Notes: generated by a model not told the origin, from the sequence alone. DNA of 64,000 nt from Nonomuraea jiangxiensis (GCF_900099965.1 NZ_FNDJ01000033.1:60895-124894); one strand, 5' to 3'; shown: positions 32,178 to 40,960, counted from the first letter of the stretch. Program-made: numbers and translations.

Positions 32178-34279
32178 TCCTCCTCCCCGGTTACCTCGCA
32201 CGTGCCGCTGAAGCAGATCAGCTCGTAGTCGGTCAGCTTCACCTGCGGGGCGAACGCGGTGGGCAGCGGAAAGGGCCGGAGCAGGTCGTTGTTCCAGTTA
32301 CCGCCAGGGCCGATCGGCGGCAGGTGGTACGGCGGCGGCGTGACCGGTCGCATGCGCAGGTCGGCGAGGTAGCCGATCTCGTCGCGGGGCCGTACCGCCT
32401 GGTAGATGTCGGGCAGGTACAGGCTCTGGCCGACCTGCCAGCCGGTGCCGCCGGGCCCGCCGCGCACCGGGTGCAGGAACGCCGCGACCCGCTCCTTGAC
32501 CTCCGCCTGCACCTCCGCGAGCCCGCTCGTGAGGTGCAGGTCCTTGGCCCGCGTGAAGACCCGTACGTCGGCCTTGACCTCGATCGGCAGGTAACGGGGC
32601 CCGGTGACCCGCAGATCGGCGGTCACCTCGCGGCACGGGTCCAGCGCGGCGATCACGTCCTGGATGAGGGAGACCGGCGGTTCCGGCCGCGGATCGGCCC
32701 ACTCCGAGTCGGGCACGACGATCAGGTTCACGTGGCCGGGGGCGCGGGTGAGGGAGCCGAACAACCACGGGTCGCCGGCCAGCCACGCGCCGCCCGGCCC
32801 GGCCTCCTTCTGCGCCCGGGGCGCCAGGCAGCGGGTGATGGCGACTCCCGGCTGCCGGCGGGCGAGGAACTCGTAGTCCTCGGCGGTGATCGCGCGGTCG
32901 CGCACGCGCAGCAGCTTCGGGGCCCGGTCCTTGGTCTCCTCGATCGGCTCCTCGTCCGCGCCGCCGCCGCCGGGCACCTTGTTGGTCACGGAGACGATGC
33001 CGCGTACGCCCTCGGCGAGGGTGGTGACCTTGCCGCGCAGCACGTTCCCCGCGGCGCCGGTGGCGACGTGCCGGTAGACGGCGCTGATCGTGGCGCCGGC
33101 CGGCGGCACCGTTCCCACGTCGCCGAAGACGACCTCGCCTGTCACCGGATCGAGCCGGACGGCCTGGTCCCGTCCTTCCACCCGTTCCTCGGCGAGCACC
33201 CACGGCACGCCGTCGACCAGGATCTCGACGTGGTCGAAGTGGGAGCGGCCGGGTTGCCGGTACACCGGCCGGTTGCGCAGCTCGAACACCTGGCGGGGGG
33301 CGTGGCCGGCGGTGCCGAGCAGTTCCGGCACGTCACGGCCGGCGGTCAGCGCGGTCGTCGCCGGGACCGTGCTCGGCAGCAGGTGCCGCACCCTGACCAG
33401 CGCCTCCCGCGCGGGCTCGCCCGGCTCGGCCTCGTTGCGCAACCGCAGCCCGAGCCAGCGACGCGGCCGGCCCGCCGCGGGTGCGGACTCCGGCGGCTGG
33501 AACGGCCAGCCGGCCGGGTCCACGCCCGTCCACGCCGGGGTCGCGGGCAGCTTCAGCCGGACCTGGCCCGCCTGGGCGAGTCCGTGGCCGGTGTCCCGCT
33601 CGGGGGGCAGGTCGGTCCAACCGGCCGGGTCGGCGCCGCCGGTGGAGAACACCCAGCCGACCGAGGTGGGTTCCCCCGCCGCCGGGTGGTCCGGCTCGCC
33701 GTAGAGCTCCACGCGATCGACCGGCTGGGTGAAGCCGGGGTCGAAGCCGAGCAGCAGGTAGGAGGTGCCGCCGTCGGGCACGTGCAGGTCCACGCCGTCC
33801 GGTGCGCCGGTCACGTCGGCGCAGCGGGCGGTCGCCGGGCCCGGCGGCACGTCGTATCGCACGACCATCGACAACCCGGCGGGCAGGGCCGTCAGCTCGG
33901 ACTCGGTCTGGAAGACCACGGGCGGCTGGGACTCCGTGCCGGCCGTCTGCGCCCACGTCCCTGCGGGCACGGTGGCGGTCTGGCCGCTCTGCGCGGTGAA
34001 GGTCAGCAGGGTGCGGGCCGGGGTGGCCGGGTCGCGGGTGATGCCGAGCAGGTTGAGGAAGGCCACGTAGTTCTTCTCCGGCACCTGGTTGAGCCGGTAG
34101 ATCAGCCCCTCCACGAGCCAGGCGAACAGCTCGATCAACGTCCTGCCGGGGTCGCTCGGGCTCCGGTCGGTCCACTGCGGGGCGTAGTGGTCGATCAGCG
34201 CGACGGCCTCGTCGACGAGGTCCTGCCAGGTACGGTCGTCCAGGTTCGGCGGCAGCGGCCGGCCGCGGTGGGAGCTCAT
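32174..34279 (-). CDS. Baseplate J-like wedge protein
   Basis: 701 aa. The N-terminus has the family signature of baseplate wedge proteins (SPSDPGRTLIELFAWLVEGLIYRLNQVPEKNYVAFLNLLGI). The middle has the gpJ core (LDPVTGEVVFGD, GNVLRGKVTTL, RAITAEDYEFLARRQPGVA). The C-terminal part (VKADVRVF, GWQVGQSLYLPDIYQAV) completes the fold. It forms the baseplate ring that triggers sheath contraction. Start ATG 34279 overlaps the gp25-like stop (ATGA). Confidence 0.92.
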   Translation of the reverse strand: MSSHRGRPLPPNLDDRTWQDLVDEAVALIDHYAPQWTDRSPSDPGRTLIELFAWLVEGLIYRLNQVPEKNYVAFLNLLGITRDPATPARTLLTFTAQSGQTATVPAGTWAQTAGTESQPPVVFQTESELTALPAGLSMVVRYDVPPGPATARCADVTGAPDGVDLHVPDGGTSYLLLGFDPGFTQPVDRVELYGEPDHPAAGEPTSVGWVFSTGGADPAGWTDLPPERDTGHGLAQAGQVRLKLPATPAWTGVDPAGWPFQPPESAPAAGRPRRWLGLRLRNEAEPGEPAREALVRVRHLLPSTVPATTALTAGRDVPELLGTAGHAPRQVFELRNRPVYRQPGRSHFDHVEILVDGVPWVLAEERVEGRDQAVRLDPVTGEVVFGDVGTVPPAGATISAVYRHVATGAAGNVLRGKVTTLAEGVRGIVSVTNKVPGGGGADEEPIEETKDRAPKLLRVRDRAITAEDYEFLARRQPGVAITRCLAPRAQKEAGPGGAWLAGDPWLFGSLTRAPGHVNLIVVPDSEWADPRPEPPVSLIQDVIAALDPCREVTADLRVTGPRYLPIEVKADVRVFTRAKDLHLTSGLAEVQAEVKERVAAFLHPVRGGPGGTGWQVGQSLYLPDIYQAVRPRDEIGYLADLRMRPVTPPPYHLPPIGPGGNWNNDLLRPFPLPTAFAPQVKLTDYELICFSGTCEVTGEEE

Positions 34280-34656
34280 GCGGGCTGCTCCAGCGGGAAG
34301 GGCAGGACGAGGCTGAGCTCGTCACGCGTGCCCCTGACCCGGTAGGTGACGTTGATCGCGAGCGCCGCCGCCAGGAGGTCGTTGCCGACGTCCACGCCGG
34401 TGACCTCGATCCGCGGCTCCCACCTGGCCAGCGCGAACTCGACGTAGTGCCGGGCCAGGTTGGCGGTGGCCGGGGTGTTGGGCGCGAAGGCCAGGCTGTG
34501 CAGCTCGCAGCCGAAGTCCGGCCGCATGATCCGCTCGCCGGGCCGGGTGCCCAGGATGATCAGTATCGACTGCCTGACGCGCTCCGCCCCGGCGGACTCG
34601 GCGATGCCCCCGGTATCGTCGGCTCCGACCGGGTAGGCCACCCCCCTGTCGTCCAC
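34276..34656 (-). CDS. gp25-like baseplate wedge protein
   Basis: 126 aa from GTG 34656, two bases after the PAAR-like stop and 7 bases after GGGGAG (GTG 34662 is the alternative). It contains the gp25/GPW lysozyme-like fold signature: VRQSILIILGTRPGERIMRPDFGCELHSLAF, then VEFALARWEPRIEVTGVDV. gp25-type proteins connect the baseplate to the first sheath ring. Confidence 0.9.
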   Translation of the reverse strand: MDDRGVAYPVGADDTGGIAESAGAERVRQSILIILGTRPGERIMRPDFGCELHSLAFAPNTPATANLARHYVEFALARWEPRIEVTGVDVGNDLLAAALAINVTYRVRGTRDELSLVLPFPLEQPA

Positions 34657-34658
34657 CT

Positions 34659-35045
34659 TCACTCTCCCCTCAACCAGGTCTGGTTCGCGGTCGCGGACAG
34701 CTTCGGAGGCAGCGAGGGTTGCGGTGGGTCCGGCGGCACGCCCACGTCCAGGCCGTCGGTCTTGGCCACGAAGCCCTGGTCGAGGAGCACCCCGGCGCCG
34801 TTCACGGTCAGCCTGACCGCCTCGCCGCCGTTCCACGACGTCACCTTCGTGCACGTCTTCGTCTGGGGCGGCCCCTGCGCGACCGGCAGCGCGCACGCGG
34901 GCAGCACGTCGCGGCCGACGACGTCCGCCTTGGTGAGCACGCTCGCCCCGGCGACGGTCAGCGGGTGCGCGGCCGGGGGCCGGACGGCTCCCGGCGGGTG
35001 CGGGCAGGTGAGGGTGCTCGCCGTGGTCAATACTCGGGCGCTCAC
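34659..35045 (-). CDS. PAAR-like spike-tip protein
   Basis: 128 aa from GTG 35045, overlapping the VgrG stop (GTGA). Short beta strands and a cluster of Cys residues (LTCPHPP, PACALP, KTCTKV) with PLTVAGASVLTKADVVG fit a small PAAR-like cone that caps the VgrG spike with bound metal. Position directly after the VgrG gene and before gp25 is the standard CIS order. Similarity is low by eye, so the role rests partly on synteny. Confidence 0.75.
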   Translation of the reverse strand: MSARVLTTASTLTCPHPPGAVRPPAAHPLTVAGASVLTKADVVGRDVLPACALPVAQGPPQTKTCTKVTSWNGGEAVRLTVNGAGVLLDQGFVAKTDGLDVGVPPDPPQPSLPPKLSATANQTWLRGE

Positions 35046-36604
35046 GTCGGTCCGCTCACATCCATCGTGCCCTTGACCTTCACCCGGACGTTGGTGGCGG
35101 AGATCTCCAGGTCGCCGGTGGGGGTGAAGGTGAGCGAGCTGCCCGTCCTGTGCTCGACGACGACCTTCTCCATGCCCGGTGTGTCGTCGAGGGTGATGGT
35201 GTGCCCGGCCGGGGTCCTGATCCGGCGTACCGTGGTGACGCCCGGTGGGGCGGTCACCGGCTTGGCGGTGGTGTGACTCCACAGGGAGCCGATCACGTAC
35301 GGCCGGCCGAAGTCCCCGTGCTCGAAGGCCACCAGCACCTGGTCACCCGCGCCCGGCAGGCAGAACAGGCCGGCGCCAGGCCCGGCCATGGGCGTGGCGA
35401 CGGGCGCCGCCACGACGTCGGGAATGTCGGAGAACCAGGGGAAGCGCAGGGCCACCTCGTAGCGGACCGGGTCCGCGGCGACCACCTCGGCCACCACGAC
35501 CCCCTGGGCGGACTCGGGCCGGTCCGGCGGCGGGTTCTCCGAGACGGCCTTGCGCAGCAGTTGCAGCACGTGTGCCTGGGCCCGCTGGGTCACCTCGAAC
35601 TCGCTGCGGTAGCCGTTGGAGTCGAGCGTGTGGATCACCCTTTTGAGGCGGTACATCCCGCTGAAGCGCCGCCCGACCCCGCGTACCGCCACGAAGCGGC
35701 CCGCCCGCAACTCGGGCAGGCCCAGGCAGGAGCCGCTCGCCTCGTACATGCCCTCCAGGAGCTGCTGCAGCAGCGACTTGGCCAGCGCCGTCGCGTCGAG
35801 CGGGGTGGTGACCGGCCTGCCGCGCACCACCCGGCGGCCCAGGGTGGTCAGCGCGCCCACCGCCGCGCTGCCCAGCTGCTCCACGATCGCGTCCAGGTCC
35901 AGCGCGGTCGCGCTCATGACGCCCACGATGCTCTGGGCCAGCTCCTGGCTGTAGCCGCGCACCACCTGGAGCCCGGCCATGCCCGCGTTGGCCACGCGCG
36001 GGCTGAAGGCGGACAGGTTGGCGCCCCACTCCAGCACCGGCGCCTCGGTCTGCGGGCGGGGAAAGCGGAAGAACAGCTTGTCCCACCAGACGTAGACGTC
36101 GAAGAAGTTGGCGGCGGCGCGCTGCTTGAGCAGCGCCATGTCGGTGGTCGCCCGGTGCAGCACGGAATGCGTGAACGGGGACGGGTCCACGACCGGGATC
36201 AGCCCGGCCTCCAGCGCGATCTGGGCGGCGATGGCGCTGTCGTTGGTGAAGCGGAACGCCGGGCGGTCCGGCATCTCGTGCCGCAGCCGGTGCGACCTGT
36301 CGTAGCCGCGGACGGTGAACGTCGGAGCGCCGTGCTCGGGGAAGGCGGGCTCGATGGAGGCGATCTCACCGAGCATCATCGGCTCCAGCCGGTCGCCGTA
36401 GCCGAGGTGGATCTCCACGCTCTTGCCGAGGTCGAACAGCGGGGAGTCGGTGAAGCGATTGCCGCCGTTGTCGAGGACGACGGTGAACATGTCGGCCAGT
36501 TCCAGCGAGTTGTCGTAGCGCACGCTGAGCACGTGGCGGCTCACGTCCGCGTCGAGCGTGACGCCGCTGATCCTGATCTCGGCCCGGGGCGCGAAGGTGT
36601 CCAC
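35042..36604 (-). CDS. VgrG-like spike protein
   Basis: 520 aa. The N-terminal gp27-like part (DLGKSVEIHLGYGD, TFTVRGYDRSHRL, RAAANFFDVYVWWDKLFFR) is followed by a gp5-like OB fold (YEVALRFPWFSD, GLFCLPGAGDQVLVAFEHGDFGRPYVIGSLW) and a C-terminal beta-helix needle (TITLDDTPGMEKVVV, DLEISATNVRVKVKG). It forms the central spike that is pushed out on contraction. GTG 36604 is 3 bases after the LysM protein stop. Confidence 0.92.
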   Translation of the reverse strand: MDTFAPRAEIRISGVTLDADVSRHVLSVRYDNSLELADMFTVVLDNGGNRFTDSPLFDLGKSVEIHLGYGDRLEPMMLGEIASIEPAFPEHGAPTFTVRGYDRSHRLRHEMPDRPAFRFTNDSAIAAQIALEAGLIPVVDPSPFTHSVLHRATTDMALLKQRAAANFFDVYVWWDKLFFRFPRPQTEAPVLEWGANLSAFSPRVANAGMAGLQVVRGYSQELAQSIVGVMSATALDLDAIVEQLGSAAVGALTTLGRRVVRGRPVTTPLDATALAKSLLQQLLEGMYEASGSCLGLPELRAGRFVAVRGVGRRFSGMYRLKRVIHTLDSNGYRSEFEVTQRAQAHVLQLLRKAVSENPPPDRPESAQGVVVAEVVAADPVRYEVALRFPWFSDIPDVVAAPVATPMAGPGAGLFCLPGAGDQVLVAFEHGDFGRPYVIGSLWSHTTAKPVTAPPGVTTVRRIRTPAGHTITLDDTPGMEKVVVEHRTGSSLTFTPTGDLEISATNVRVKVKGTMDVSGPT

Positions 36605-36607
36605 GGC

Positions 36608-37225
36608 TCACCGCCCCGGGATGACCAGCGGCCGGCCCGGGGACAGCCGCAGCGGGTCGGGCAGGTTGTTGGCGTCGGCGATCTCCCGCCAGCGGGCCGG
36701 GTCTCCGAGGTACGTCGCGGCCAGACCGGGCAGCGTGTCCCGGTCGGTGAGGTTGTGCACGGTCGGCGGGCCGGCGAGGAACCCCTGCCGCACCTCCAGC
36801 TCCACCTCGGTGTACTCGCGGAAGGTGACCGACAGCCGGGCCCGTACCGGGGTGCCGTCCGGCAGGAACATGGTGAACCGCTGGTCCGCCTGGGCCAGCA
36901 CGCACCGGAAGGAGAACCGGCCCATGACGAACAGCAGCACCGGCGGGGTGAACGTGCGCTGCGCCGGGCGCAGCAGTCCGACCAGCCTGCGGGTGAACGT
37001 CCGGACGTCGGCGGCCTGCTCGTAGGTGTCGAAGAACAGGTCCATGGTCAGGGTACGGGCCCGGCCGCGTACGTACTGGACCGGCGAGGCCGCCAGACCC
37101 GGTATGCCGATCTCGGCGAGCTCGTTGCCCTGCTCGATCCGGTATTCCTCAGGGTTGTACATGACCGGGATGCGCTCGCCCGTACGGGTGTCGACGATCA
37201 GCGCCTTGGCCAGTTGCGGGGCCAT
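36608..37225 (-). CDS. LysM-domain CIS tube/baseplate adaptor (Pvc7-like)
   Basis: 205 aa. The N-terminal ~140 residues (IPVMYNPEEYRIEQGNE, MDLFFDTYEQAADVRTF) are the conserved CIS tube-associated domain. The C-terminal ~55 residues are a LysM-like module (DTLPGLAATYLGDPARWREIADANNL, LRLSPGRPLVIP). Such proteins join the inner tube to the spike. It starts 2 bases after the DUF4157 gene and lies immediately upstream of VgrG, as in PVC and related loci. Confidence 0.9.
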   Translation of the reverse strand: MAPQLAKALIVDTRTGERIPVMYNPEEYRIEQGNELAEIGIPGLAASPVQYVRGRARTLTMDLFFDTYEQAADVRTFTRRLVGLLRPAQRTFTPPVLLFVMGRFSFRCVLAQADQRFTMFLPDGTPVRARLSVTFREYTEVELEVRQGFLAGPPTVHNLTDRDTLPGLAATYLGDPARWREIADANNLPDPLRLSPGRPLVIPGR

Positions 37226-37227
37226 CG

Positions 37228-38094
37228 TCAGGCCCCCCGCTCCAGTTCGATGGCCAGGTCGGCCCTGATCTGGCGAGCCGCCTCGTCACGCAGCACCTCA
37301 CGGACGACCTGGCGCAGCGCGCCGGGGTCCAGGACCTCGGCGGACGTCTCCTGGTGGCGGTCGGGCCGGGCCGCCATGGGCCGGGCCGCGGGCGCGGACG
37401 GCGCGCCCGGTGTCCCCGGCACCGCCACGGGCCGGGCGGGAGCGGGACCGGCGGGCGGGTGGACGGGCGGCACCGCCGGGCGCGGCGCCCCGATGGGCGG
37501 GCTCGGCACGCCGGCCGGGCCGTCGAGAAACGCGCGCTCACGGCTGAGGGCGGCGTTCTCCTCGGCTGCCATACCCCACGCGGTGGCGCGATGCGCGGCG
37601 CCGCCGGGACGCCCCGGCTCGGTGGCGTGCCAGGCCTCATGGACGAGCAGCGCGAACCCTTCGGGCTGGTCGGGCCGGAACCGGCCGCTTCGGAAGTAGA
37701 TCTCCTCTCCGACGGTGACGGCGTCGGCGCCGTGCGCCGCCGCGAGCCGGTCGGCGTGTTCGCCGTGGTGGATCCGGAGGCGTTCCGTGCCGGGGCCGAT
37801 CACCGGGGCCAGCCGTTCCCGCAGGTCCGCGCGGACGGGCTGCGGCGCGGCCGGGGCCGGGGGCGGGGCAGCCGGCGGGCGCGGCCACGCGAGGTCCTGC
37901 GGCCCCGGCTCGTGCACGGGCGGCAGGCGCACCTCGACCCGGCGGCGCGGGCTCCTGTCCGGGGCCGGCAGCGCACCTCCCCGGGCCAGCGCCGGCGCCA
38001 GTGCCGCCGTCCAGCCGAACACCGGCCTCCTGCGGGCGCGCAGCGCGCGTGCCTGCGCCGCCAGGCGTTCACCGAGCGTGGGTCCGCCCTGCAT
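37228..38094 (-). CDS. DUF4157 (eCIS core) protein with intact HExxH motif
   Basis: 288 aa. A Pro-rich N-terminus leads to the DUF4157 domain (about residues 90-185) with AVTVGEEIYFRSGRF and the zinc-protease-like motif HEAWH (His152, Glu153, His156). The C-terminal ~100 residues are again Pro/Ala-rich. DUF4157 is one of the best markers of extracellular CIS loci and is found in cargo and accessory proteins; its activity is not established. It starts 3 bases after the stop of the downstream frame of the assembly-chaperone pair, which suggests coupling to that frame. Confidence 0.88.
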   Translation of the reverse strand: MQGGPTLGERLAAQARALRARRRPVFGWTAALAPALARGGALPAPDRSPRRRVEVRLPPVHEPGPQDLAWPRPPAAPPPAPAAPQPVRADLRERLAPVIGPGTERLRIHHGEHADRLAAAHGADAVTVGEEIYFRSGRFRPDQPEGFALLVHEAWHATEPGRPGGAAHRATAWGMAAEENAALSRERAFLDGPAGVPSPPIGAPRPAVPPVHPPAGPAPARPVAVPGTPGAPSAPAARPMAARPDRHQETSAEVLDPGALRQVVREVLRDEAARQIRADLAIELERGA

Positions 38095-38097
38095 CGA

Positions 38098-38253
38098 TCA
38101 CTCCCTCTCCGCCTGCGCGAGCACCGTACGCAACCAGTGGCGGCGCTCGGCGTGGTCGAAGTTCATCAACTCTGTGTGGGTCCAGTGGACGTGGCGTCCG
38201 AGTCGGGCGACCTCCTGGTAGACCCGTTCCAGGGGGTAGCCGCGGATTCCCCC
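38098..38253 (-). CDS. Pvc6/DUF6760-like frame, apparently expressed by -1 frameshift
   Basis: The frame encodes GGIRGYPLERVYQEVARLG, HVHWTHTELMNFDHAERRHWL and ends just before the DUF4157 gene. It resembles the ~55-aa Pvc6/DUF6760 proteins of other CIS loci (from memory). I find no ATG, GTG or TTG in frame before the conserved part. The frame is exactly -1 relative to the preceding tail-assembly gene and meets it at GGGGGAA (38253-38247). A 173-residue fusion (123 codons of the first frame plus 50 of this) is the simplest reading; a rare ATC or CTG start is the alternative. Confidence 0.65.
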   Translation of the reverse strand, partial: GGIRGYPLERVYQEVARLGRHVHWTHTELMNFDHAERRHWLRTVLAQAERE

Positions 38254-38618
38254 GGCATCGGGGCCTCCAGCTCGAACCCGGCCTCGCAGCGCGGGCAGGT
38301 GACGGCCACCGTGGGCGGCGACAGGCCGTTGACGCGGTTGTAGAGCTCCTGGAGGTAGGTCAGGTCCTGGGAGAACAGGCCCTCGACGACGGCGGGATCC
38401 ACCTGCGGCAGCGACCCGAGCCGGACCACCACCCGGGCGAGCAGGATGACGATCAGGTAGGTGGGCAGGGCCTGCACCCGCGGGTCCTTCATCGGCAGGA
38501 TCTCGTCCGCCGCGGTGGCCAGCCGCATCACGCCGTCCCGGTGCAGCGTGCCCGAGGCGTCGAGGTAACCGAGCGGCAGCGTGAACGCGTGCTCCGTGCT
38601 GAACGCCGGGCCGGTCAC
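38166..38618 (-). CDS. Tail-assembly-chaperone-like CIS protein (zero frame)
   Basis: 150 aa from GTG 38618, two bases after the tube-gene stop. Conserved region: FTLPLGYLDASGTLHRDGVMRL, ADEILPMKDPRVQALPTYL, LARVVVRLGSLP and VVEGLFSQDLTYLQELYNRVN, followed by CPRCEAGFELE, a possible zinc pair. The last ~27 residues after APMPG are low-quality and coincide with the recognisable -1 frame, so the true conserved chain probably continues there. Phage genes at this place, next to the tube gene, encode tail-assembly chaperones made in two lengths by frameshifting. Confidence 0.75.
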   Translation of the reverse strand: MTGPAFSTEHAFTLPLGYLDASGTLHRDGVMRLATAADEILPMKDPRVQALPTYLIVILLARVVVRLGSLPQVDPAVVEGLFSQDLTYLQELYNRVNGLSPPTVAVTCPRCEAGFELEAPMPGESAATPWNGSTRRSPDSDATSTGPTQS

Positions 38619-38620
38619 GG

Positions 38621-39064
38621 TCAGGCCGTCCTGGTGATGCCCTCGTGCACGAGGACGAGGGTCTCGACCGCCACCTCGTGACCGGTGGCGTTGAACGCGG
38701 GGCCCTCCCACTTGGTGGGCCAGGCGTTGACGAAGTTCCAGCGCACCACCTCACGCCGGTTGGCCAGGTCGTAGACGACGATGGAGCCGCTCTTGCGCAG
38801 CACCCGTCCCTCGACGATGGCCTGGCGCCACTGCCACAACTCGGTGGAGTCCGTGAGCCCCCACTTGAGGGTGATGTCGGAGAACGTGGTCTTGCCGGGT
38901 CCCTTGCGGACGGTCGTGTTGTGGCCGCCCTCCCTGTTCTCGACCACCTCGGTGACCGACTCGATCCCGGAGCACTCCATGAAGCTGGCCTGGGCGATGC
39001 CGTCGAGCTCGACCAGGAAGTTGAAGTTCACATACGGATCGATCCGCATGCCTGTCTGTGCCAT
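38621..39064 (-). CDS. CIS inner tube protein (gp19-like)
   Basis: 147 aa, the usual length of tube subunits. MRIDPYVNFNFLVELDGIAQASFMECSGIESVTEVVE at the N-terminus, KGPGKTTFSDITLKWGLTDS in the middle and WNFVNAWPTKWEGPAFNATG near the end match the T4 gp19/Hcp-like tube family (segments quoted separately for orientation). It stacks into the tube propelled by the sheath. It lies 6 bases after the sheath gene. Confidence 0.95.
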   Translation of the reverse strand: MAQTGMRIDPYVNFNFLVELDGIAQASFMECSGIESVTEVVENREGGHNTTVRKGPGKTTFSDITLKWGLTDSTELWQWRQAIVEGRVLRKSGSIVVYDLANRREVVRWNFVNAWPTKWEGPAFNATGHEVAVETLVLVHEGITRTA

Positions 39065-39070
39065 CGCGGC

Positions 39071-40960
39071 CTAGCCTTCCTGCACCTGGGTGCCGCCCTG
39101 CGACATGCCGATCCGGACCACGACGAACTCCGCGGGCCGTACCGGCGCGACCCCGATGTCCACCACGAGCCTGCCGAGTTCGCGGATCGCGGCCGGGTTG
39201 TTCTCATCGTCGATCTTGACGTAGAAGGCCTGGTCGGCGGTCGCGCCGAACAGCGCGCCGGCCGTCCACACCCGGGTGAGGAACTCGCTCACCGTGCGCT
39301 CGACCCGTTTGCGCAGGGACAGGTCATTGGGCTGGAAGACCGCCCAGCGCAGGCCCTCCTGGAGGGATTCCTCGATGAACAGGAAGAGCCGCCGGACGTT
39401 GACGTAGCGCCAGGCCGTCTCGTGTTTGGGCGCGGTGGTCCTGGCCCCCCAGACCATCGGGCGGGCGCTGCCGGCGAACGCCTGCAGCACGTTCACCCCG
39501 GCGTCGTTCAGCTCGCCCTGATCGGCCAGGCCGAGGGCCCTGCTCACGCCGAACGCCCCGGCGATCGGCTCGTTCGCGGGCGCCTTGTGCACGCCGTGCC
39601 GGCTGTCGCTGCGCGCGAAGACGCCGGCGACGTGGCCCGACGGCGGGACGGCGAACGTGCCGCGCCCCGCCGGATCGGAGATCGTGATCCACGGGTAGTA
39701 GAGCGCCGCGTAGCCGCGTTCGGACGTCACCTGCTCCCTGCGGGCCAGCACTCCGCCCTCCCCGAGCGGCGCGGCGGCGTCGGGGGCGTCCAGGACGGCG
39801 AACCTGTCGCCCAGCTTCTCGCAGTGCTCCACCAGCCGCTGCTGTACGGCGGGCAGCGTCACGGCGTCGGGCGCGCAGACGAGGTTGACGTCGTCGACCT
39901 GCTCCAGCCTGGCCAGCGCCGTCTCGTAGGCGGGGGCCTCGATTCCCTCCAGGGTGTCCGGCAGGCCACCGGCCAGCGGCGTCGCGGCGAGGACCGCGGG
40001 CAGTCCGGCCGGTGGCGCGTGGAGGCCGGGTTCGCCGGGCGGGGTGACCTCGACCAGCCTGGAGGCGACCTGGTCGGCGAAGTACCTGCTGTGCCGGGGG
40101 TCCAGCGACAGCTCGTCGAAGTGCTCGACCCCGTCGGGGCCGGTGACGTCGAGCGAGAACTCCGCCGAGGTGATCGCGGGTGGCGCCGGGTAGGCGTTGG
40201 CCAGGCCGGCGGCGAGCTCGATCACGTCTCCGCTCACCCGCTCGACCACGACCCACTCGCTGATGTCGCCCTGTTCGAGGTGGAGCACGCTGCCGCGTTC
40301 GACGCCCCGGGGCCGGTCGATCCGGAGGCGCCGCTGGCCGGCCTTGGGCGCGGCGGTGCGTACGGGCTCGTCCCGCACGTCGCGGGCCAGGGCGGCGGTG
40401 AGGAGCAGGTCCCTGCCGCGTACCCGGTCGACCTCGGCGAGCTGACCGTCGATCTCGATCAGGTCACCCGGCACGAACTTCCTGGCGTCCTCGGCCGACG
40501 GCAGCGTCACCGTGTCGCCCCGCGCGTCGGCATGCTCGACCTGCACCTGGAGCACGCGCGCGTCCCGGACGATCCGCGCGTCGCGCACCGCGACCTTGAT
40601 CGCCTCCCCGGCGGGGCCCTCCTCCACGGCGCGGACCACCAGGGCGACGCCCGGGGGATCGGCCCGGTCGCCGAGCTCCAGGAACGCCCTGGTGGCGGTG
40701 CCCACCCGGACCACGTAGGCGACGGTGCCGCCGTTGTCGAAGAACCCGCGCACCGCGTGCGCCAGGTATCTCCGGGGAGCGTTGACGTACTCGCCGAACA
40801 GCGTCGTGAACTGCGTCCAGTTGGTGATCTTCGTCGGCTGCCCCGTGCGCCCGCGCAGTGTCGGTCCGATGAAGGCCGCCGTGCTCGTGCCGGCCCCGGA
40901 GATGGGCCCGGTGGCGGTCATTTCCTCGACGTAGACGCCTGGCGCCCGGTAATCAGCCAT
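39071..40960 (-). CDS. Contractile sheath protein
   Basis: 629 aa. The N-terminus YRAPGVYVEEM and STAAFIGPTLRG, then GTVAYVVRV, are typical sheath features. A large variable insertion occupies about residues 130-330. The C-terminal domain (GYAALYYPWITISDP, PSGHVAGVFARSDSRHGVHKAPANEPI, RRLFLFIEESLQEGLRWAVFQPN) is the conserved sheath core that interlocks subunits. Only one sheath gene is present, whereas PVC-type loci have several. ATG 40960 follows AGGGGG. It is the first gene of the minus-strand operon; about 140 bases of leader separate it from the divergent promoter region. Confidence 0.95.
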   Translation of the reverse strand: MADYRAPGVYVEEMTATGPISGAGTSTAAFIGPTLRGRTGQPTKITNWTQFTTLFGEYVNAPRRYLAHAVRGFFDNGGTVAYVVRVGTATRAFLELGDRADPPGVALVVRAVEEGPAGEAIKVAVRDARIVRDARVLQVQVEHADARGDTVTLPSAEDARKFVPGDLIEIDGQLAEVDRVRGRDLLLTAALARDVRDEPVRTAAPKAGQRRLRIDRPRGVERGSVLHLEQGDISEWVVVERVSGDVIELAAGLANAYPAPPAITSAEFSLDVTGPDGVEHFDELSLDPRHSRYFADQVASRLVEVTPPGEPGLHAPPAGLPAVLAATPLAGGLPDTLEGIEAPAYETALARLEQVDDVNLVCAPDAVTLPAVQQRLVEHCEKLGDRFAVLDAPDAAAPLGEGGVLARREQVTSERGYAALYYPWITISDPAGRGTFAVPPSGHVAGVFARSDSRHGVHKAPANEPIAGAFGVSRALGLADQGELNDAGVNVLQAFAGSARPMVWGARTTAPKHETAWRYVNVRRLFLFIEESLQEGLRWAVFQPNDLSLRKRVERTVSEFLTRVWTAGALFGATADQAFYVKIDDENNPAAIRELGRLVVDIGVAPVRPAEFVVVRIGMSQGGTQVQEG

